Of a DNA stretch of 13,985 bases, positions 1 to 6,255 are shown piece after piece (positions within the stretch are counted from its first letter, which is position 1; the number at the start of each line of letters is the position of its first letter). This DNA comes from Rhodocyclaceae bacterium (GTDB lineage: Bacteria; Pseudomonadota; Gammaproteobacteria; Burkholderiales; Rhodocyclaceae). The stretch is taken from assembly GCA_025361105.1 (NCBI GenBank), contig JANYAW010000160.1, positions 1 to 13,985 of the forward strand. Direction: 5' to 3'. Made by a program: the position numbers and the translations under genes. A model generated the notes under the pieces. It saw only the letters and a list, made by a program, of their open reading frames with translations, was not told the DNA's origin and made no database searches.

Positions 1-87
1 AGCCAAACAGGGCGCTGCCAGCGTAGCGGACAGTATTGCCGCCGCGATACGAGTCAAGCAAATGATCCGGTGACGGAGATCTTTCAC
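1..87 (-). CDS. Exported protein of unknown function, 5' end only
   Basis: Reading leftward from a GTG at 87-85, an open frame runs 29 codons to the window edge without a stop. The translation begins (M)KDLRHRIICLTRIAAAIL and continues to a small-residue stretch ending APCLA. That is a charged N-terminus, a hydrophobic core and Ala-rich cleavage region, the form of a Sec signal peptide. The GTG overlaps the TGA of the preceding DUF3604 gene (GTGA, 4 bases shared), which suggests translational coupling in the same operon; no Shine-Dalgarno is obvious, consistent with coupling. The Cys near the end is preceded by Pro, so it is not a good lipobox. The mature protein lies outside the window, so no function can be given. 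Confidence 0.6.
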   Translation of the reverse strand, partial: MKDLRHRIICLTRIAAAILSATLAAPCLA

Positions 88-1895
88 GAGGCGGGCGAGT
101 ACCAAATGGGCGAACTCCATGCCCGTTCCTGTATGGTCGCCGGTACATTGGTCAACGGTGCCATTTTCAGTCGTACTGCGTCATAGGTGTTCCAGCGAGG
201 AGTTGGTATTTCCAGAACGCGGGCGTAGTAAAAGGAGCGCTCGCCTCGTTTGAAATCGGGATCTGTCCAGGCGGCGGCGAGTTGCGCTGCACCGATTTTG
301 TCGGTGTAGGTCGCGGTGCTCAAATCAACGCTGTTGCCAACCGGTGGGAGTTTACCTTGAGCGTCAATCTTGCGTGCGCCTGACCAGGCGACATCATAGA
401 TTTTCTCGTGCTGGTTTCCGTTTGCATCGAGCCAGCCTTTGACTATCTGAACGCGATCAAGTCTGGCGCTCTTGGGATCCTTCACCGCCATGACCAGAAA
501 GCGCGGTGCCTTGCCGGTTCCGGGTTTCAAGTCACCGCCCATGGGTACGCCTTTGGCATAAGCGATCTTGACGAAATCGGCCTTTTTCAAATCGCCGGCG
601 GCATAGTCGAAACTGCCGAAGAAGCGCAGCTTGATCATGGGGCCGGAGGTGCCAAAGGTCTCCTTGCGTTGCATCGCATCGTAGATGGCTTCGCGAGTAT
701 TTTCCGGCGCCCAAACACCAGCCAGACCGCCCGAACTGAAGTCCTGGACTTGCAGTATTTGTTTTGCGGGCTGGCCCGGAATACCGGTCAGGCGGTGACG
801 CGCATTATTTTCAAAAGCAAACTTGCCGGTGTAGTTGAACTCCTCATTGTTGCCCGCCGCATTGTGCGTATCGGAATCGCCGATTAAGCCATATTTGAAT
901 GGATTGCCGGCACCGGTCGCTGCTTGGCTCATGCCATCGAGCAAGGCCTGACGCACGAAGCTGCCCTTGCGCTGAGTCGGTCTTTCGGCATCTGCCGACA
1001 GGGTGTAATCCCATTGCTCGAAGCCGGCAAATTCGTCGGTTGGCGACAAGACCGGGTGAGTTTCCGAAGTGCCCTTGATTTGAGTAATCTCGTAAAGCGG
1101 TTCATTCGCCGCCCGCGTTTTGTTATAGGCCGCATCTATCGGTTTGCCGTCGAATTTCACGGTTTCGAACATGCGACCGTCACTAGCGTTGCCGTTATGT
1201 GGAATCGCCAGCAAAGTCGAACCTTTGCTGCGCAAATCTCCCATCCATTTCCACAGCGTCTCGGGATCGTCCGAGTCCAGCGCCGATAGCACCAGGTCGG
1301 GCAAATGTCGGGTATCGCGGAAGACCACGACGCGATGTAGGTTGCGCTTCTTTGGATTGGAGGACCATTCAAAACCGGCGAAGGTAGTGAATTTTCCGGG
1401 CACATAATTTTCATCGGCTGCCTTGATAATCTCGGCCCACACCGCGCGCGCCAGTACCGGATCAGTCAACTGCGGATCGCGCTTGCCCTCGCTCATCTCA
1501 CGCAGGATGGTGGTGAAGGTTGCCATCCGCACTGCGGGTTCGGACGAGGTAACACCTTTGGCCAATTCGGTTTTGCTCAATGGGCTTTCAGGGTTCGCCA
1601 TCTGATTGAATACCCCCATGAACTCGGCATGGTCGGACACCATGTAGAAATCTAGCGGGGTGACGATCCGCATGTCTGGCCCGCCACTACCGGTGATGGG
1701 CTTGCCCTTTGCCCAGGCATAGGCGTCGCTGGGAGTGGTTCTGGAACCATTGGTAAAGCCGTCGAAGGACCAACTGGTGTGCGTGTGGACATTGCCAAAG
1801 TAGGCATTGTTTTCCGGGTTCGGTGCGCACTGCAGCTGCCCGCTCAGACTCAGCGCAAGACAGCCTATGGTCAAACATGAGCGGGTAATTTTCAT
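84..1895 (-). CDS. DUF3604 family protein, exported, PHP-like (copy 1)
   Basis: Protein of 603 residues. I chose ATG 1895 rather than an upstream ATG at 1925 because AAGGA lies about 7 bases before it and the signal peptide then starts directly (MKITRSCLTIGCLALSLSG). It matches DUF3604, a family of unknown reaction. The motifs resemble the metal site of PHP-fold phosphoesterases: H37-T-H39 followed by SWSFDG, D88-H89, FEWSS near 174-178, IPHNGN with H233, SETH near 278 and DSDTH ending at H344. This is my reading of the motifs, not a demonstrated activity. The C-terminal 150 residues (LDRVQIVKGW, KIYDVAWSG, EIPTPRW, SSPIWY) are strongly shared with the neighbouring copy. It probably acts in the periplasm or outside the cell. 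It is cotranscribed with copy 2, whose stop lies 87 bases upstream of this start. Confidence 0.88.
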   Translation of the reverse strand: MKITRSCLTIGCLALSLSGQLQCAPNPENNAYFGNVHTHTSWSFDGFTNGSRTTPSDAYAWAKGKPITGSGGPDMRIVTPLDFYMVSDHAEFMGVFNQMANPESPLSKTELAKGVTSSEPAVRMATFTTILREMSEGKRDPQLTDPVLARAVWAEIIKAADENYVPGKFTTFAGFEWSSNPKKRNLHRVVVFRDTRHLPDLVLSALDSDDPETLWKWMGDLRSKGSTLLAIPHNGNASDGRMFETVKFDGKPIDAAYNKTRAANEPLYEITQIKGTSETHPVLSPTDEFAGFEQWDYTLSADAERPTQRKGSFVRQALLDGMSQAATGAGNPFKYGLIGDSDTHNAAGNNEEFNYTGKFAFENNARHRLTGIPGQPAKQILQVQDFSSGGLAGVWAPENTREAIYDAMQRKETFGTSGPMIKLRFFGSFDYAAGDLKKADFVKIAYAKGVPMGGDLKPGTGKAPRFLVMAVKDPKSARLDRVQIVKGWLDANGNQHEKIYDVAWSGARKIDAQGKLPPVGNSVDLSTATYTDKIGAAQLAAAWTDPDFKRGERSFYYARVLEIPTPRWNTYDAVRLKMAPLTNVPATIQERAWSSPIWYSPAS

Positions 1896-1982
1896 GGTCG
1901 TTTCCTTATCGTTCGGTTCGTTCAATGACTGCCGTGGTGGAGCGTCGCCAAACTGAAGCCTCGTCGCTACTGGTGGTCGTGC

Positions 1983-3854
1983 TTAAAGTGGCTTGTACCA
2001 AATCGGCGAGGTGTAAGCCCGCTCGGTTACGATCATCGGCACTTCCGGCGACATGGTGACGCCATAGCGTTTGGCGTCATATGCCGTCCAACGTGGCGTC
2101 GGGATTTCAATCACCCGTATGTAATAAAACGCCTTCAATGCCGGATCAAAATTCGGGTCACGCCAAAGCACATCAAGCGCTGCCGCACCTATGCTGTTAC
2201 TCCAGGTTGCTTCCTTGATGTTTACCGTGTTGCCGACCGAAGGCAATTTTCCATCCTTGCCCGCTTTGCGATTGCCGGACCAGGCCACGTCGTAAATTTT
2301 TTCCTGCACGGCACCTTTGGCATCCAGCCAGCCCTTGATGACTTGCACGCGATCCAGATTGCCGCCGAGCGGATCTTTGGCCGCCTGTATCATCAATGTC
2401 GGCGCATTTCCTTTTGCAGCCGCTTTCAGTTCGCCGCCCATAGGCACGCCCTTGGCATAGCCAACACTAGCGAAGTCCGCGCGATGCAAATCGCTGGCGA
2501 CAAAGTCGTAGCCGCCAAAGACTCGCACCGCAATGCGCGAGCCGGTAGTGCCATAAACTTCTTTGGCCTTGAGCGCATCCCAAATGGCGACGCGGGTGTT
2601 GTCGTCAGCCCAGACTGCGACGTAGCCCGACGCTTGATATTCCCAACCCAGCGCCAGGTTCTTGCTGGTGCTCCAACGGTCAGCCTTTGGCTCCACTTGC
2701 GCGTGCTTTGAGAAAAAATTGTTTTCGCTTGGTGTGCTCAATCCAGTGTGACTGTCAGTCGATGCGATCAGACCATACTTGAATGGATTGGCACCGAGTT
2801 TGGACTCCATCAACAAACCGTTTTTGAGCGCCTGTCGTGCATGTTCGTACTGAAGCTGTTCAGGTTTTTTGGGCACGCCGTTCAAGTTGGCTTTGTCCCA
2901 TCGCTCGAACTTGGCGAACTCGTCGTTCGGTGACAAGCTCTGATGCGTTTCAGAATCCCCTTTGATTTGCGAAGCCTCGTAAAGTGGTTCCCAGCGCGAA
3001 CGCGCTTCGGCGTAGGCACGTGTCATCGGATTGCCAAACAGGTCAGTTAGCGCAAACATGCGGCCGTTGGAAAGATTGCCGTTATGCGGAATTGCCAACA
3101 CCTTGCCGCCGGTTTTTTCTTCCCAGGTCTGCATCCATTTCCACAGGTCCTCGGGATTTTCGCTGTCGAAGGTGGTGTATGGCACCATGGCATCGGCCTT
3201 GTCTTTGCCATCGCGAAAAATCACGTTGCGATGCAAGTTGTCGCCGCCACCATAGTTGCTGGTCCACTCATAGCCAATCAAGGTGGTGAAGCGTCCGGGC
3301 TCGTTGTATTTTTCCTGAATGGCGGTATTTTTTTGCCATACCCCCATGGCGATTTCCTTGTTCTTCACGAAGTCCGGCAAACGATTGTTCGACTGTGCAT
3401 CGATCATTTCCATCGCTGCCTGCATGCCTTGTTTGCCACCGGCTTTCATCATCTCGGTCCACCGCTTGCCGATTGGATCGTTCAACACCAAAGGATTGCC
3501 GGCTCGCATTTCCTGAATCACGCCCATGCCATCAGAATGGTCCGCGACCACAATGAAATCCAGCGGACGATCCAGTCGCGCTGGCTGACCACTGGAAGAA
3601 GTGACTTCTTCACCGCGTGCAAAACGCACCGAATCCTCCGGACTCAGCCGCGCACCAAAGGCACCGGCATCAGCCGACCAGCCTGAATGCTGATGGGTGT
3701 CGCCCCACAACAATTTTTTCGGCGCACCTTTGCCGATATTGGCGGCTACATTAGGTGAATAGGATGTGGCGGTTTCTGGCGCTGCGTTGGCGCTGATTTG
3801 GAGGCTTGCAATAGTGAGTGCAGCAATCGCCAGCCAAATGAATTTGGGTTGCAT
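1983..3854 (-). CDS. DUF3604 family protein, exported, PHP-like (copy 2)
   Basis: Protein of 623 residues. The start at 3854 has AAGGG about 7 bases upstream and gives a clear signal peptide (MQPKFIWLAIAALTIASLQ, likely cleaved after ANA near residue 24). The PHP-like putative metal motifs are all present: H54-Q-H56 followed by SGWSAD, D105-H106, YEWTSN near 195-200, IPHNGN with H257, SETH ending at 304 and STDSH ending at H369. It is clearly homologous over its full length to the next gene downstream, by eye around half identical and most alike in the C-terminal third, so the pair is a tandem duplication or an old paralogous pair. Keeping the motifs in both copies suggests both are active, perhaps on different substrates. 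It lies 62 bases after tetR on the same strand, so read-through from the tetR promoter is likely. The substrate is unknown. Confidence 0.88.
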   Translation of the reverse strand: MQPKFIWLAIAALTIASLQISANAAPETATSYSPNVAANIGKGAPKKLLWGDTHQHSGWSADAGAFGARLSPEDSVRFARGEEVTSSSGQPARLDRPLDFIVVADHSDGMGVIQEMRAGNPLVLNDPIGKRWTEMMKAGGKQGMQAAMEMIDAQSNNRLPDFVKNKEIAMGVWQKNTAIQEKYNEPGRFTTLIGYEWTSNYGGGDNLHRNVIFRDGKDKADAMVPYTTFDSENPEDLWKWMQTWEEKTGGKVLAIPHNGNLSNGRMFALTDLFGNPMTRAYAEARSRWEPLYEASQIKGDSETHQSLSPNDEFAKFERWDKANLNGVPKKPEQLQYEHARQALKNGLLMESKLGANPFKYGLIASTDSHTGLSTPSENNFFSKHAQVEPKADRWSTSKNLALGWEYQASGYVAVWADDNTRVAIWDALKAKEVYGTTGSRIAVRVFGGYDFVASDLHRADFASVGYAKGVPMGGELKAAAKGNAPTLMIQAAKDPLGGNLDRVQVIKGWLDAKGAVQEKIYDVAWSGNRKAGKDGKLPSVGNTVNIKEATWSNSIGAAALDVLWRDPNFDPALKAFYYIRVIEIPTPRWTAYDAKRYGVTMSPEVPMIVTERAYTSPIWYKPL

Positions 3855-3875
3855 TTTGTTTCCCTTATGAAAATA

Positions 3876-3891
3876 TTACTGGAGTCAGTAA
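3876..3891. promoter_or_regulatory. Perfect 6-4-6 inverted repeat between tetR and DUF3604
   Basis: TTACTG-GAGT-CAGTAA is a perfect palindrome with a four-base centre, 22 bases upstream of the DUF3604 copy 2 start. It has the same geometry as the three TGACATT operators (arms about a four-base centre) but different half-sites. It could be a second operator, or an RNA hairpin in the tetR-DUF3604 transcript that affects mRNA processing or downstream expression. No T-tract follows on the minus strand, so it is not an intrinsic terminator. Confidence 0.4.
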
Positions 3892-3904
3892 AGCCTGGTT
3901 CACT

Positions 3905-3920
3905 CTAGCAGTGGCGCTAG
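3905..3920. repeat. Short inverted repeat across the tetR stop codon
   Basis: CTAGC-AGTGGC-GCTAG has perfect five-base arms and spans the TAG stop of tetR. It could form a weak hairpin at the end of the tetR reading frame. No U-tract follows, so transcription probably continues into the DUF3604 genes. It may be chance. Confidence 0.25.
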
Positions 3921-4606
3921 GTTTTGCCTCGCGGCTTTTGCCATTCGGCGATGGTACCCATAAAGATCGCCAGCGCGTTGCGTACCAGTTGCTGGCGCGG
4001 CTGCGCAAAGTTTGACAGCGCCCACAGTTTGGCCAACTGATAGCAGGCACCCATGACCGCCGTGGCAAGCATGTCGGGCGAGAGGCCATTGCCTGGATTG
4101 TTTGGCAAGCCTGCGCAGACCTTATAGCGGATGAGATCTGCACTGAGTTGCAATTGGGTGCGATACACCTTGTCGGCTTGCGGGCTTGCGCCTTCAATTT
4201 CCAGTAGCACCAGCCTGGCGCGCGCCGGGTCAGCGGCAATGGCTTTGAAATAGGCATTGAGCGTGGCGCGCATACGCGCTTCCGGTGTCGCTTCAGCTTT
4301 GGCCAGTGCTGCCTCGGTAGGTGAAAAAACGGCATTGGCGGCATGCTGGTAGCTGCAACATAGCAGCTCGTCAAAGTTGCTGAACGACTCATAGAAATAG
4401 CGCTCGGTCAGTCCCGCCTCGGTGCACAGGGATTTCAGGGTGGTGACGTGAAAGCCGTCGCTGCCGAAGCATTGAATCGCCGATTTGATGAAACGTTCGC
4501 GGCGCTCGGTGATCCGCTGGGTATTGCTGATGCCACGGTAGTGACGCTCAGGTTTGTCGACGACAGGAGCTGCCTTTGACGGTCTGGATTGGTTTTTTTT
4601 AGTCAT
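3917..4606 (-). CDS. TetR/AcrR-family transcriptional repressor
   Basis: Protein of 229 residues, usual for the family. The frame is open further upstream to 4780, but that extension would translate the operator region, so ATG 4606 (MTKKNQSRPSK) is chosen; the Shine-Dalgarno is weak. A basic N-terminal arm precedes the TetR helix-turn-helix at about residues 33-80 (FIKSAIQCFG, TTLKSLCTEAGL, TERYFYESFSNFDELL). The remaining ligand-binding and dimerisation part is variable and does not reveal the inducer. It is transcribed divergently from the flavin monooxygenase and in line with the two DUF3604 genes. Three perfect palindromes in the divergent gap are its probable binding sites, which implies autoregulation plus control of both sides. 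The ligand may be a substrate of the monooxygenase or of the exported proteins (inference). Confidence 0.9.
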   Translation of the reverse strand: MTKKNQSRPSKAAPVVDKPERHYRGISNTQRITERRERFIKSAIQCFGSDGFHVTTLKSLCTEAGLTERYFYESFSNFDELLCCSYQHAANAVFSPTEAALAKAEATPEARMRATLNAYFKAIAADPARARLVLLEIEGASPQADKVYRTQLQLSADLIRYKVCAGLPNNPGNGLSPDMLATAVMGACYQLAKLWALSNFAQPRQQLVRNALAIFMGTIAEWQKPRGKT

Positions 4607-4616
4607 GTGGTTATTC

Positions 4617-4634
4617 TGACATTGTAAAATGTCA
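4617..4634. promoter_or_regulatory. Predicted TetR operator 1 (tetR side)
   Basis: TGACATT-GTAA-AATGTCA is a perfect palindrome with seven-base arms and a four-base centre. It lies 10 bases upstream of the tetR ATG. On the minus strand it contains TACAAT (4626-4621), a five-of-six match to a -10 box, so a repressor bound here would block tetR transcription. Confidence 0.8.
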
Positions 4635-4641
4635 AAAGCAA

Positions 4642-4674
4642 GAAAATAAATTGAAAATAAATTGAAAATAACTT
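4642..4674. repeat. Three tandem 11-bp A-tract repeats (possible bent DNA)
   Basis: The unit GAAAATAAATT occurs at 4642-4652 and 4653-4663, and again with one change (GAAAATAACTT) at 4664-4674. The A4 runs recur every 11 bases, close to one helical turn, the arrangement known to give intrinsic curvature. The block fills the space between operators 1 and 2 and its last bases run into operator 2 and the -35 box. It could help looping between operators or act as an UP-like element. Confidence 0.6.
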
Positions 4675-4701
4675 GACATTGAGCAATGTCACTTGTAAAG
4701 T
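4673..4701 (+). promoter_or_regulatory. Predicted promoter of the flavin monooxygenase
   Basis: TTGACA at 4673-4678 is a perfect -35 box, followed after 17 bases by TAAAGT at 4696-4701 (four of six -10 matches). The expected transcription start is near 4708. Operator 2 covers the -35 box and operator 3 begins just after the start, a classic repression layout. Confidence 0.6.
4674..4691. promoter_or_regulatory. Predicted TetR operator 2 (on the -35 box)
   Basis: TGACATT-GAGC-AATGTCA has arms identical to operators 1 and 3. Its left arm shares bases with the consensus TTGACA -35 element, so binding would exclude RNA polymerase. Its centre lies 57 bases from that of operator 1. Confidence 0.8.
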
Positions 4702-4709
4702 TCGTTTTG

Positions 4710-4727
4710 TGACATTGAATAATGTCA
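4710..4727. promoter_or_regulatory. Predicted TetR operator 3 (at the transcription start)
   Basis: TGACATT-GAAT-AATGTCA is the third perfect copy. It sits immediately after the predicted start site and 40 bases before the monooxygenase ATG. Its centre is 36 bases from that of operator 2. Confidence 0.8.
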
Positions 4728-4767
4728 AATAATGAAGCAGCAGACTTCCAAAACGAGGAGATGGGTA

Positions 4768-6255
4768 ATGAATGCAACAATTAACGCAGAATCACATACA
4801 AAACCCTACGACGTTGAAGTCGCTATTTTTGGCAGTGGCTTCGGCGGGCTTTGCATGGGTATCAAACTCAAAAAAGCCGGCATCGACAATTTTGTGATTC
4901 TCGAAAAAGATGAAATGTTTGGGGGCACATGGCGGGTCAATCATTACCCTGGTGCGGCCTGCGATGTGCCCAGTCATCTGTACTCATTTTCATTTGCGCA
5001 GAATGCCAAATGGACGCGCAAGTTTCCTCCGCAACAGGAATTGTGGGCGTATACCCAGCAGGTGGTGAAGGACTTCAAACTTGAGCCGCACATTCGCCTC
5101 AATACGACCCTGATATCGGCGGATTTTGTTGAGCACCTCGGCATTTGGCGAATCGTCACCAGCCAGGGTTCATTTACAGCCAAGACGGTAGTGGCGGCGA
5201 CTGGAACGCTGTCACGGCCATCGATTCCAAAACTGCCCGGCATGGAAAATTTCACCGGCAAGATGTTCCACTCAGCCCATTGGGAGCATGACTACGACTT
5301 CATCGGCAAGCGCGTGGCGGTCATCGGTACGGGAGCCAGCGCAATCCAGTTCATTCCGGAAATTGCACCAAAAGTCGCCAATCTCGATTTGTATCAGCGC
5401 ACACCGCCGTGGATTATGCCGCGCCCGGATCGCAAAATTACAGCGTTGGAACACTGGTTGTTGCATAACGTCAAACCCTTGCAATGGCTGTATCGCGGCT
5501 TGACCTATCTGAAATATGAAATGCGCCTGGTGGCATTCACCAAGCTGCCGATCTTGAATCGCTTCATCAGATGGTCTGCCGAGCGCAATATCAAACAGCA
5601 CATCAAGGATCCGGTGCTGCGTGCCAAACTCACACCGGACTTTACTCCGGGCTGCAAACGCATTCTGTTGATGAACACCTATTACCCGACCCTTGCAAGA
5701 CCCAATGTGCATACGGTTTCGGACGGCATCGCGGAAGTTCGCGCCAACAGCATCGTCGGCAAGGATGGCGTCGAGCGCCCCGTCGATGCGATTATTTTCG
5801 GCACCGGTTTTGATGTCCAGCATGCGCTGGGCACGGTAGAAATCAATGGCCTCAACGGCAAAAACCTGCGCGAGGTGGCCGAAGGGGGATTGGAAGCCTA
5901 CAAGGGTTGCACGGTGGCTGGTTTCCCGAATTTCTTTATGGTCACGGGACCCAATACGGGCTTGGGTCACAACTCGATGATCTATATGATTGAGTCAGGC
6001 GTAAATTACATCCTGAAAGGCATACAGCAGATTCGCACGCAAAATTTGTGTTCGGTCGATATCAAGCCGGATGTACAAAGACAATACAACGTCGACGTGC
6101 AAAGCCGTTTCGCTGGCACAGTGTGGGCATCAGGTTGCAAGAGTTGGTACTTGACCAGCAGCGGTAAGAACAACACTTTGTGGCCAGGATTTACTTGGGA
6201 ATATCGTCACCTGACAAAGGCGTTCGACTTGGCGAATTACAGCGTAGTCAGCTAA
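4768..6255 (+). CDS. Baeyer-Villiger-type flavin monooxygenase
   Basis: Protein of 495 residues. ATG 4768 is preferred over the upstream in-frame ATG at 4732 because GAGGAG lies 7 bases before it. The N-terminal FAD-binding Rossmann motif is GSGFGG at 22-27, followed by GGTWRVNHYPGAACDVPS around 52-69, typical of Baeyer-Villiger and related class B monooxygenases. The family fingerprint FxGxxxHxxxW is at 162-172 (FTGKMFHSAHW), followed by Glu where Pro or Asp is usual. The NADPH-binding Rossmann motif is GTGASA at 187-192. Such enzymes use NADPH and O2 to turn ketones into esters or lactones, or to oxidise N or S atoms; the substrate cannot be read from sequence. No signal peptide, so cytoplasmic. 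It is divergent from tetR and probably repressed through operators 2 and 3. Its stop overlaps the convergent lplT stop by 4 bases. Confidence 0.9.
   Translation: MNATINAESHTKPYDVEVAIFGSGFGGLCMGIKLKKAGIDNFVILEKDEMFGGTWRVNHYPGAACDVPSHLYSFSFAQNAKWTRKFPPQQELWAYTQQVVKDFKLEPHIRLNTTLISADFVEHLGIWRIVTSQGSFTAKTVVAATGTLSRPSIPKLPGMENFTGKMFHSAHWEHDYDFIGKRVAVIGTGASAIQFIPEIAPKVANLDLYQRTPPWIMPRPDRKITALEHWLLHNVKPLQWLYRGLTYLKYEMRLVAFTKLPILNRFIRWSAERNIKQHIKDPVLRAKLTPDFTPGCKRILLMNTYYPTLARPNVHTVSDGIAEVRANSIVGKDGVERPVDAIIFGTGFDVQHALGTVEINGLNGKNLREVAEGGLEAYKGCTVAGFPNFFMVTGPNTGLGHNSMIYMIESGVNYILKGIQQIRTQNLCSVDIKPDVQRQYNVDVQSRFAGTVWASGCKSWYLTSSGKNNTLWPGFTWEYRHLTKAFDLANYSVVS

Noticed and set aside
3084..3686. 200-codon plus-strand open frame
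   Set aside because: It lies wholly antisense to DUF3604 copy 2, which has family matches, a ribosome site and a signal peptide. This frame has no recognisable domain.
4642..4674. Tandem repeats as a CRISPR array or replication iterons
   Set aside because: Repeats of 11 bases without spacers are too short for CRISPR, and no replication gene is nearby.
4607..4780. 58-codon N-terminal extension of the TetR frame
   Set aside because: It would translate all three operators and the A-tract region, matches no TetR N-terminus, and the standard start at 4606 fits the family length.
5272..5970. 232-codon minus-strand open frame
   Set aside because: Antisense shadow of the flavin monooxygenase with low-complexity, unfamiliar composition.
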